Notes under the pieces: generated by a model
Databases searched by the model: none
Seen by the model: the letters and a program-made list of their open reading frames with translations, nothing else
What the model was told of the DNA's origin: nothing
Shown here: positions 1 to 6,467 of the stretch, in pieces
How positions within the stretch are numbered: the stretch's first letter is position 1
How the letters are laid out: the number at the start of each line of letters is the position of its first letter
Assembly: GCA_002684605.1 (NCBI GenBank)
Contig: NYVM01000102.1
Location: 1-6,941, forward strand
From: Candidatus Pelagibacterales bacterium
GTDB taxonomy: Bacteria; Pseudomonadota; Alphaproteobacteria; TMED109
Direction: 5' to 3'
DNA: 6,941 nucleotides
Position numbers and translations under genes: made by a program

Positions 1-719
<719 letters not shown>

Positions 720-720
<1 letters not shown>

Positions 721-2252
721 TATTTAAACAAAGGATGTTCATCTGGCCAAGACACTTTTGAATTAGTCATTTTATTGAAAGGCATTTGTGCATCAACTGA
801 TTTTAAATATTTTGTCAAAACATTAGCAAGTAACTCAGATTTCGAGGTGTTTAAAGAAATTAAATTATTATTTTCAGAAATATCATCCTCCAAATTATAC
901 AGTTCGACGATTTGAGTATCATGAAAATAAATGAATTTCCATTTTCCCTGTCTAACGGCGCTGTAACTACCTATACCAGGCCCACTTGGTCCCCACCAAT
1001 TAGGATAATGCCAAAATAATGGTTTTTTTTCAATGATTTCATTATTTAAAAGAGGAATAAAACTTTGACCATCAATACTTTGTACAAAACTACTTTCTTC
1101 ACATTTTGCAAATTCTAAAATTGAAGGAAAAAAATCCTCAATGATAACTGGATGGCTAATTTCTTTAACATTAGTTTTATGAAATGGTGAATAAACAATC
1201 ATAGGAACCCTAATCCCACCCTCATATATTGATCCTTTTCCACTTTTTAAAGGAAAATTATGATTATGCTTTTCTCCATCTCTAGCGACAGCACTCAAGC
1301 CTCCATTATCAGACATAAATACAACAATTGTATTTTTAAGAACATCCCTCTTTTCAAGCTCTTTTAAAACAATACCTAATGCATGATCCATACTTTCTAT
1401 CATTGAAGCATATTTAATTTCAGAGTTTTTTAAACCAATATTTTTATATTTCTCAACAAAACGATTATCCTCCATTAAGGGTGCATGAACATTATATAAT
1501 GAAAAATAAAGGAAAAAAGGAGATTTTGAATTAATAGGTTTTTGTAATTTTTCTAAAACTTCTTCACTTATAGCTTGCGTTAAAAAAATATCTTTTCCAT
1601 GATATTTTTCAAGTCCGGGAACAGCCCATATTTTTTTTGATTTGTCATTATTTCCAAAATGATCAATTCCTAAGTAACTTTGAGGAGCACCAGCAGCATG
1701 ACCTGCAATATTAATGTCAAAACCAATATTTAACGGATTTGAAGATGGATATCCAATTGCACCAAGATGAGCCTTTCCTGCATGAATAGTATAATATCCG
1801 TTGTCTTTTAAAATTTGTGGAAGTGGGGTAGAATAAATTGTATTTGAAATCGAATCTAAAGTTGACAGTCCATTATAATTCCAGTCGGGAAATTCAAAAT
1901 TTTTATGATTAATTTCTGCTGGTTTTTTTTTATTAGGATTAAGAGTCCAATTAGTAACTCTATGTTTTGCAGCATTCATTCCTGTCATCAAACTAATCCT
2001 AGAGGGAGAACAAACAGGAGTTGCATAAGCATTAGTGAATTTCACGCCCATATTAGCTAATATTTCCATGTTAGGAGTATTATAAAGCCTATTGAATTTA
2101 GTTTCGTTCTTCCAAAATGAAACAGAAGTATCCTGCCATCCTAAGTCATCTACCATAAATAAAACGATGTTAGGCTTATTAATTTCATTTGAATTATTAC
2201 AAGAAAGAAATAAGAAGATAGTTAAAACAAAAAATAATCTGAATAATGACAT
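720..2252 (-). CDS. Type I formylglycine-dependent sulfatase, lipoprotein (arylsulfatase A-like, S1 family)
   Basis: Hydrolyses sulfate esters, probably on glycans, outside the cytoplasm. The chosen ATG (2250-2252) gives 510 residues beginning MSLFRLFFVLTIFLFLSC, a lipoprotein signal with Cys18 as the lipidation site. An in-frame ATG 11 codons upstream would add residues before the Lys/Arg-poor signal and is less likely. Metal ligands Asp35-Asp36 lie in VLFMVDDLGW. The sulfatase signature CSPSR is at 81-85, so Cys81 should be oxidised to formylglycine and Arg85 is present. Further expected residues are Lys160/His162 (HAGKAH), His256 (NVHAP), Asp315-Asn316 (MSDNGG) and Lys339 in SGKGSIYEGGIRVP. 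The C-terminal subdomain is present (IRVPMIVYSPF, then the SAVRQGKWKFIYF strand), so the enzyme looks intact. No acidic surface-export signal follows Cys18, so a periplasmic-facing anchor is more likely than the cell surface. It is the first gene of the coupled minus-strand run; a maturation enzyme is not in the window. Confidence 0.96.
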
Positions 2253-2286
2253 CCTAACAATATACAAAAATGAAAAAAAATACACA

Positions 2287-2304
2287 TGTTAAGCTAACTT
2301 AACA
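2287..2304. promoter_or_regulatory. Putative operator site 1 (18-bp palindrome)
   Basis: The site reads TGTTAAGCTAACTTAACA, with arms TGTTAAG and CTTAACA around CTAA. Adding one flanking base on each side gives a perfect 8-bp inverted repeat (2286-2305). It matches the second site at 2321-2338 in 16 of 18 positions. It lies where the -33 region of the rightward promoter should be, and about 35 bp upstream of the sulfatase start on the other strand. The paired arrangement upstream of an XRE repressor operon suggests autoregulation; this is inferred, not shown. Confidence 0.72.
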
Positions 2305-2314
2305 TTATTTTTTA

Positions 2315-2322
2315 TATATTTG
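2315..2322 (+). promoter_or_regulatory. Bacteroidetes-type -7 promoter box for the 2351 operon
   Basis: TATATTTG is a perfect match to the Bacteroidetes -7 consensus TAnnTTTG. It would place transcription start near 2327-2330, about 22 bases before the ATG at 2351. No TTG is found at the expected -33 distance; that region is occupied by operator site 1, and operator site 2 overlaps the last two bases of the box. The layout fits a promoter that a bound repressor would block. Confidence 0.65.
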
Positions 2323-2338
2323 TAAAGTTAACTTAACA
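2321..2338. promoter_or_regulatory. Putative operator site 2 (18-bp near-perfect palindrome)
   Basis: The site reads TGTAAAGTTAACTTAACA. Its core AAGTTAACTT is a perfect 10-bp palindrome, and only one symmetric position pair breaks the full 18-bp symmetry. It shares an uninterrupted 11-bp TAACTTAACAT (with one flanking base) with site 1, with centres 34 bp apart. It overlaps the end of the -7 box and the predicted transcription start, a classic repressor position. The best candidate ligand is the XRE protein encoded at 3250-3453. Confidence 0.74.
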
Positions 2339-2350
2339 TATAAATATAAA

Positions 2351-2764
2351 ATGAAACTTAAAATACTAAGAATTATGGCAATAATAACAGGATTAATTGG
2401 AACAACTTTATTTAATAGATTTATGGAGGGAGGAGCACTTTTTATGTCTCTTGTTCTTATTTGTTTATTAATATCATTTTACTTCACAGTAAAATCTGTT
2501 TTTAATATTAAAACAAATATTGAAATTTCTAGAAAAATGCTTAAGCACATAAAAGATAGTGGCTCACTTGGACTAGCTTTAGGTGTTATGGGTTCGTTTA
2601 TAGGACTTATAACTGCTTTTGATGTTCTTGAAGCAACTGGAGAAGCGAATCCTTCAATAATAGCCGGGGGCTTAAAAGTTGCCTTGCTATCAACTCTATT
2701 TGGGCTATTTACTTATTCAGTTTCTAAATTTTCAATACTTATACTTCGAATTATTCAAAAATAA
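2351..2764 (+). CDS. MotA/TolQ/ExbB-like small membrane protein
   Basis: A 137-residue protein with about four hydrophobic segments (near 6-20, 27-48, 71-92 and 108-133). The second half, with LGVMGSFIGLITAF (77-90), then GEANPSIIAGGLKVALLSTLFGL (97-119), closely resembles the core helices of the MotA/TolQ/ExbB proton-channel family, including the N-P-S..AGG..AL..T..GL pattern. Typical ExbB/TolQ proteins are over 200 residues and have a larger cytoplasmic region, so this is a minimal form. No ExbD/TolR partner with a periplasmic domain is nearby; instead it is followed 4 bp later by another membrane protein and then an XRE regulator. The start is supported by an A-rich lead (taaatataaa) and by the promoter/operator region just upstream. 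A channel-like function is inferred from family resemblance only; the substrate or ion is unknown. Confidence 0.82.
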   Translation: MKLKILRIMAIITGLIGTTLFNRFMEGGALFMSLVLICLLISFYFTVKSVFNIKTNIEISRKMLKHIKDSGSLGLALGVMGSFIGLITAFDVLEATGEANPSIIAGGLKVALLSTLFGLFTYSVSKFSILILRIIQK

Positions 2765-2768
2765 AATT

Positions 2769-3248
2769 ATGTTATTATCAAAAAAAGAAATATCAATTTT
2801 AATTGAAATTGTATATTCAATTGTATTTGCATTAATATTCCTTCCTTATTTTTATGAAAATCAAGAGAAAACTCTAATCTTAATGGATGGTTTAGTTGAA
2901 AAAATAATTCAAATTATAATATGTACTGTAATCTATTTTGCTATTGCCTATTCTATATTAGAGGTTGCTTTTAAAAAAAAAGAAACTAGAGATGAAAGAG
3001 ATGATATGATAAATTCAAAATCGTATAAATTAGGTTATTTACTCTATGAATTCTCTTTATTCATTTTTATTGGATATGTGTGTTCTAAATTTCAAAATAA
3101 AGAATTATTTAACTTAACTGGAAACCTAGAATTATACAATAGCTTTCAATTAACAGATGCTGGAATTGTTTTTATTGTTCTTGTACTACTTGCGTTTATA
3201 TCAGTTATAAAATCATTATATCAATTTTACTTATATAGAACTGTTTAA
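2769..3248 (+). CDS. Four-helix membrane protein resembling DUF2178
   Basis: The ATG at 2769 follows the previous stop by 4 bases and gives 159 residues. An upstream in-frame ATG at 2679 lies deep inside the ExbB-like gene and was not chosen. Hydrophobic segments lie near 9-28, 46-67, 86-106 and 130-150. Between helices 2 and 3 is a charged cytoplasmic-looking stretch KKKETRDERDDMINSKSY (69-86) whose DER..D.I..KS pattern recalls DUF2178-type proteins. Such membrane proteins are commonly encoded next to small XRE regulators of the kind found 1 bp downstream, which supports a membrane-sensor or regulator-partner role. No enzyme motif is visible. The gene is convincing; the family label is tentative and the function unknown. 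Confidence 0.78.
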   Translation: MLLSKKEISILIEIVYSIVFALIFLPYFYENQEKTLILMDGLVEKIIQIIICTVIYFAIAYSILEVAFKKKETRDERDDMINSKSYKLGYLLYEFSLFIFIGYVCSKFQNKELFNLTGNLELYNSFQLTDAGIVFIVLVLLAFISVIKSLYQFYLYRTV

Positions 3249-3249
3249 A

Positions 3250-3453
3250 ATGATATTAAAAAACAACTTGAAAGAAGTCAGGCAGAAAAAGGGTTTAACT
3301 CAAGAAGAACTAGGTGCCAATGTTGGAGTCAGTAGACAAACAATTATTTCGATTGAAAGATACAGATATAAACCTACTCTAGAGCTGGCTATGAAATTAG
3401 CTGAAAAACTTAATATTAAAATTGAAAAATTATTCTATTTTGAACAAGAATAG
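3250..3453 (+). CDS. XRE (Cro/CI)-type helix-turn-helix repressor, 67 aa
   Basis: A single HTH domain fills residues 4-60. The helices are apparent in NLKEVRQKKGLTQEELGANV (6-25) and in VSRQTIISIERYRYKPTLE (27-45), with the recognition helix around SRQTIISIE, followed by LAMKLAEKLNIKIEKLF. This matches the compact YozG-like class of XRE regulators, which consist of little more than the DNA-binding domain and usually sit beside a membrane protein gene. The start lies 1 bp after the upstream stop, so it is surely co-transcribed. The paired palindromes at 2287-2304 and 2321-2338 are its likely targets, making the cassette self-regulated; this is inferred from layout. Its 3' end is overlapped by the next small gene. 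Confidence 0.92.
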   Translation: MILKNNLKEVRQKKGLTQEELGANVGVSRQTIISIERYRYKPTLELAMKLAEKLNIKIEKLFYFEQE

Positions 3454-3616
3454 TTCTAGAACTAAATATTGTGAAATTTGTAAAATAGATTATTCTACAA
3501 TGTATAGAATTCAATTTCAACCAACTAAAGAATGGGTTTTTTCTTGTAAAAATTGTCTTAGTATTGTAAAAAAAGACAATAAGTTTTACAGATATGGAGG
3601 TACTTGGAAAAAATAG
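3440..3616 (+). CDS. Small four-cysteine (zinc-ribbon-like) protein, start uncertain
   Basis: A 58-residue protein if the TTG at 3440 is the start; another TTG at 3422 would add six residues. No ATG is available before the first Cys pair. It carries CEIC (Cys11, Cys14) and CKNC (Cys36, Cys39), a spacing suited to one zinc site, and ends in KKDNKFYRYGGTWKK. The regular protein-like composition and this ending resemble short conserved hypothetical proteins of Bacteroidetes, but I cannot name the family. The gene overlaps the XRE gene by 14 bases in a different frame, suggesting coupled translation from a weak start. The opposite strand also holds an open frame (3416-3649), but its protein has no recognisable features. 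Role unknown; zinc binding is inferred from the cysteines. Confidence 0.7.
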   Translation: MNKNSSRTKYCEICKIDYSTMYRIQFQPTKEWVFSCKNCLSIVKKDNKFYRYGGTWKK

Positions 3617-3633
3617 GATTTGGTTTTTCTCAA

Positions 3634-3662
3634 ATGTTTTAAATATCATATCTTTAAAACAT
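3634..3662. repeat. Perfect 10-bp inverted repeat over the ATPase start codon
   Basis: The left arm ATGTTTTAAA (3634-3643) and right arm TTTAAAACAT (3653-3662) are exact complements around a 9-base spacer. The right arm includes the first two bases of the ATPase ATG. As DNA it could be an operator for the ABC block; as RNA it would hide the start codon in a weak AT-rich hairpin. A 7-of-8 match to the -7 box (TATCTTTA, 3649-3656) lies between and within the arms, without a well-placed -33 element. Confidence 0.6.
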
Positions 3663-4284
3663 GTTAAAAACCAAAGATGTTGAGTTTAATTATGATAATC
3701 AAATGTTTTTCAAGTTTCAGAACATTGATTTAAATAGTAATGAAAACTTATTAATTATTGGTGATTCAGGTGTTGGAAAAACTACACTAATGCATCTTCT
3801 TGCAGGACTTTTAAAATCAAATTCCGGATCAATTAAATTGTTTGATAAAGAACTTAATCAGATGTCTTCATATCAACTTGATAGTTTTAGAAAAAATAAT
3901 ATCGGGATAGTATTTCAAAGACCACATTTTGTTAACTCTCTTACTGTAAAAGAAAATCTTCAACTTGCTCAATATATAGCTAATAAAAATGATAGTACTA
4001 GAATTGAAAGTATACTTAAAAACTTAAATATTTTTGATAAGTCTAATAAAAAAACAAATCAATTAAGTCAAGGTGAAAAACAAAGAGTTTCAATAGCTTT
4101 GGCAATTGTCAATTCTCCTAAGTTAATTTTAGCAGACGAACCTACTTCTAGTTTAGATGATAATAATTGTTCTAAGGTTATTAAACTTCTAAAAAAACAA
4201 GCCACAGATTTTGGAGCACAATTAATAGTTATAACTCATGATAGTAGATTGAAAAAACATTTTAAAAAATCGATTGAACTGTGA
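3661..4284 (+). CDS. ABC transporter ATPase, LolD/MacB type
   Basis: A 207-residue nucleotide-binding subunit with every expected motif: Walker A GDSGVGKTT (34-42), Q-loop Gln86 (IVFQRPH), signature LSQGE (135-139), Walker B LILADE with catalytic Glu160, D-loop SSLD (163-166) and switch His193 (ITHD). Length and the IGIVFQ..H..NSLTVKENL stretch fit the LolD/MacB branch, whose members power mechanotransmission by FtsX-type permeases rather than solute import through a classic channel. It acts in the cytoplasm on the inner membrane with the permease encoded next; its stop overlaps the permease start by four bases. It starts 44 bp after the four-Cys gene, the largest gap on the plus strand, where an inverted repeat covers the ATG. 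Confidence 0.95.
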   Translation: MLKTKDVEFNYDNQMFFKFQNIDLNSNENLLIIGDSGVGKTTLMHLLAGLLKSNSGSIKLFDKELNQMSSYQLDSFRKNNIGIVFQRPHFVNSLTVKENLQLAQYIANKNDSTRIESILKNLNIFDKSNKKTNQLSQGEKQRVSIALAIVNSPKLILADEPTSSLDDNNCSKVIKLLKKQATDFGAQLIVITHDSRLKKHFKKSIEL

Positions 4285-5516
4285 ATATATTTAAATTAAG
4301 TATAAAAAATATTTTCAATAAACCACTAAGCTCATCTATAAGCTTAGCACTATTAGTTCTTGGTGTTGGAATAATTTCTCTTTTACTTCAGCTAAATACA
4401 TTGATAAAAGATCAAATGGATAATAATTTGAGAGGAATTGATATGGTTGTCGGAGCAAAAGGAAGTCCTCTACAACTAATTCTGTCATCTGTTTACCATA
4501 TTGACTCTCCAACTGGAAATATTTCTCTTGCTGAAGCTGAGACAATAAGTAATAACAGAATGGTAGGTTCAAGTATTAAAATTCTTTATGGAGACAATTA
4601 TAAAGGTTTTAGAATTGTTGGTGCTGAAAGAAAATTTGTTGAACTATATAAAGGCGTAATTAAAGAAGGAAAAGATTGGGATAACCCATATGAAGTTTTA
4701 GTCGGTTCTAAAGTATATGAAAAATTAAAAATCAATTTAGGTGATGAGCTAATTAGCTCTCATGGATTAAGAGAAACAGGCCAATCCCACGACGAAGGAA
4801 CTTTTAAGGTTGTAGGATTATTAAAACCTTCAAACTCTGTAATTGATCAATTAATTATTACATCCCCTGAAAGTGTTTGGGATATCCACGAAACTCATGA
4901 TCATGATGAACACGAAAATGAACATGAACATGAACATGAACACGAACACGAAGATGAAGATAAAGATGACAATAGAGAGATAACTGCAATGCTAATAAAA
5001 TTCAAAAGCCCAATGAATATTATTCAATTTCCTAGGCAAATAAATGAAAATACTAATCTTCAAGCAGCAGTCCCATCATATGAAATATCAAGATTATTTA
5101 AACTTTTTGGATTTGGAATTGAAACTTTAAGTTATTTAGCATATTTAATTATAATTGTTTCCGGGTTCAGTTTATTTATTAACTTATTTAATTCAATGCG
5201 TGAAAGAAAATATGAAATGGCACTTATTAGAACATTGGGAGCTTCAAGATTTCAATTATCAACAATGATTATTTTTGAAAGCCTAGTTCTAACAATTTCA
5301 GGATTTATACTAGGATTACTATTTAGCAGATTTGGAGTTATGTTCGTATCTTCACTAATGGAAGAAAGTATAAATTATAACTTAAAATCATTTAAAATTT
5401 TAAATGAGGAATATTGGCTTTTAGGATTATCTATTTTAATTGGTATTATATCCTCTTTGATTCCAGCTATTCAAGTTTATAAAATGAATATTTCAAAAAT
5501 ATTAGCAGATGCATAA
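4281..5516 (+). CDS. FtsX/MacB-type ABC permease with His-rich periplasmic loop
   Basis: A 411-residue permease starting with GTG inside the ATPase stop (GTGA overlap). It has one N-terminal helix (about 17-38), a large periplasmic MacB-like domain (about 40-280) and three C-terminal helices (about 283-304, 326-350 and 380-401) with the FtsX-type signature NSMRERKYEMALIRTLGAS (304-322). The segment MVVGAKGSPLQLILSSVYHID (55-75) is characteristic of a permease subgroup that, from memory, occurs in zinc-starvation (Zur) operons beside DUF3299 proteins. Residues 203-223 contain nine histidines alternating with acidic residues, followed by an acidic run to Asp230; this is a probable metal-binding or metal-sensing insert. 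Together with its ATPase and the secreted protein encoded next, it probably works on an envelope metal or metalloprotein process. The transported substrate is not known. Confidence 0.92.
   Translation: MNIFKLSIKNIFNKPLSSSISLALLVLGVGIISLLLQLNTLIKDQMDNNLRGIDMVVGAKGSPLQLILSSVYHIDSPTGNISLAEAETISNNRMVGSSIKILYGDNYKGFRIVGAERKFVELYKGVIKEGKDWDNPYEVLVGSKVYEKLKINLGDELISSHGLRETGQSHDEGTFKVVGLLKPSNSVIDQLIITSPESVWDIHETHDHDEHENEHEHEHEHEHEDEDKDDNREITAMLIKFKSPMNIIQFPRQINENTNLQAAVPSYEISRLFKLFGFGIETLSYLAYLIIIVSGFSLFINLFNSMRERKYEMALIRTLGASRFQLSTMIIFESLVLTISGFILGLLFSRFGVMFVSSLMEESINYNLKSFKILNEEYWLLGLSILIGIISSLIPAIQVYKMNISKILADA
4920..4949 (+). repeat. In-frame hexanucleotide tandem repeat (GAACAY x5) coding Glu-His
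   Basis: Five consecutive hexamers (three GAACAT then two GAACAC) encode Glu-His pairs at permease residues 214-223, inside a wider His/Asp/Glu tract spanning 4887-4970. The unit is a multiple of three, so copy-number change by slippage would lengthen or shorten the loop without a frameshift. Confidence 0.85.
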
Positions 5517-5949
5517 ACTAAGTTTTATAATTATTTTTTTTATTTCAAACAGTTTGTTTTCTCAAGTAGAAATTGATTGGCTTAAATTGAGAGATGTTTA
5601 TTATAAATCTGAATATGCTGAAGATGTGTATGGTTATGTTCAAATTCCATATTTTGGAGAAGCAGTAGAACCTTTAGACAACAAAGAGGTTGTAATAACT
5701 GGTTATATGCTTACTCTATCACCCGACGAAGGTGTTTTTGTTCTTTCTGAAAACCCTTATGCAGATTGTTTTTTCTGTGGTTTTGGAGGCCCTGAATCAG
5801 CAATAGAATTAAGATTAAAACCAGGTTACGACGATTTTTTAATGGATGAACTTGTCGTTGTTACAGGAACTCTAAGATTAAAAAGAGAAGATGTAAGTAG
5901 TGGTGTTTATATTATGGACAATGCTACTGTTGTTAAAAAAGAAGATTAA
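5509..5949 (+). CDS. Secreted DUF3299-like protein with CxxC motif
   Basis: A 146-residue protein with a clear signal peptide (hydrophobic 4-16, ending NSLFSQ at 19), placing the mature protein in the periplasm. The domain runs from about 40 to 143 as alternating beta strands: GYVQIPYFGE, VVITGYMLTLSP, VFVLSENPYADCFFCGFGGPESAIEL, LVVVTGTLRL and GVYIMDNATVV. The V.I.GYM..L....FVLS......C..C..GP pattern resembles DUF3299-type OB-fold-like proteins; Cys87 and Cys90 are the notable pair and could bind metal or form a disulfide. Its ATG overlaps the end of the permease gene by 8 bases, tying it to the ABC pair as a likely periplasmic partner. The family resemblance is from memory of the motif; the biochemical activity is unknown. 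Confidence 0.85.
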   Translation: MHKLSFIIIFFISNSLFSQVEIDWLKLRDVYYKSEYAEDVYGYVQIPYFGEAVEPLDNKEVVITGYMLTLSPDEGVFVLSENPYADCFFCGFGGPESAIELRLKPGYDDFLMDELVVVTGTLRLKREDVSSGVYIMDNATVVKKED

Positions 5950-5981
5950 CAATACTTCATTAAGCAAAATACCAATATTTG

Positions 5982-6446
5982 ATGAAAAAGTATATTATAA
6001 TATTAACAGTCTTTCTAATAATTAACTTTGGTGGTTTAGCCATTGGTCAAATTTGGACAGGAGATGGTGTAACATCAAACTGGTATACGTCATTAAATCA
6101 AGCTCCTTGGACTCCACCAGGATGGGTATTTGGACTAGCTTGGACAACTATTGCAATCACTTTCTCTTTACTAATGACTTCGTCATATTTAAAAAATAAT
6201 ATAAAATCGTTAAAACTATTCATCCCTTCGCTTTTATTAAATATTTTATGGAACCCTGTATTCTTTGGGTTACAATGGGTTTGGACAGGTGCAGTTGTCT
6301 TGGTGTTATTGTCTTACTTTATATATAATATTATTGATTTAAATCGTAAAATATATGGTTGGAAAATTGCATGGTTAGGGTTACCCTATTTTATTTGGCT
6401 AATGGTCGCAACATCACTTGATATTTATATTTCAATAATGAATTAG
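5982..6446 (+). CDS. tspO: TspO/MBR family tryptophan-rich sensory protein
   Basis: A 154-residue five-helix membrane protein. The ATG at 5982 is preferred over a TTG one codon upstream. Family motifs are present in order: NWYTSLNQAPWTPPGWVFGLAWT (33-55, first loop and helix 2 with Pro42, Trp43, Pro45, Pro46), LLLNILWNPVFFGLQW (84-99, the helix 3 Trp-Asn motif), and LGLPYFIWLMVATSLDIYI (132-150, helix 5 with Pro135, Trp139 and Ala143). Length is typical. Bacterial TspO proteins bind tetrapyrroles such as porphyrin and haem intermediates and are linked to light and oxidative stress responses. It lies 32 bp after the DUF3299-like gene in the same direction, so it may be read from the same transcript; a link to metal or haem handling is conceivable but not shown. 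Confidence 0.94.
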   Translation: MKKYIIILTVFLIINFGGLAIGQIWTGDGVTSNWYTSLNQAPWTPPGWVFGLAWTTIAITFSLLMTSSYLKNNIKSLKLFIPSLLLNILWNPVFFGLQWVWTGAVVLVLLSYFIYNIIDLNRKIYGWKIAWLGLPYFIWLMVATSLDIYISIMN

Positions 6447-6467
6447 AGAAGAAAATATATGTAAAGA

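Noticed and set aside
2253..2285. Upstream in-frame ATG as sulfatase start (11 extra residues)
   Set aside because: The extension would place extra residues before an already complete lipoprotein signal; the internal ATG at 2252 fits the lipobox distance better.
2092..2292. Plus-strand open frame of 66 codons
   Set aside because: It is antisense to the sulfatase N terminus and signal peptide, with no recognisable motif.
3110..3119. TAACTTAACT resembling half of the operator consensus
   Set aside because: Only a half-site inside coding sequence (codons for FNLT) with no matching second arm; expected by chance in such AT-rich DNA.
3416..3649. Minus-strand open frame of 77 codons
   Set aside because: It is antisense to the four-Cys gene; the plus frame has ordered Cys pairs, whereas this one is low-complexity Phe/Ile-rich.
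4336..4572. Minus-strand open frame of 78 codons
   Set aside because: It is antisense to the well-supported permease gene and shows no domain.
6447..6467. Bidirectional terminator between tspO and the phosphoesterase gene
   Set aside because: The convergent layout makes one likely, but no stem with a flanking T-run can be drawn in the 21 bp.
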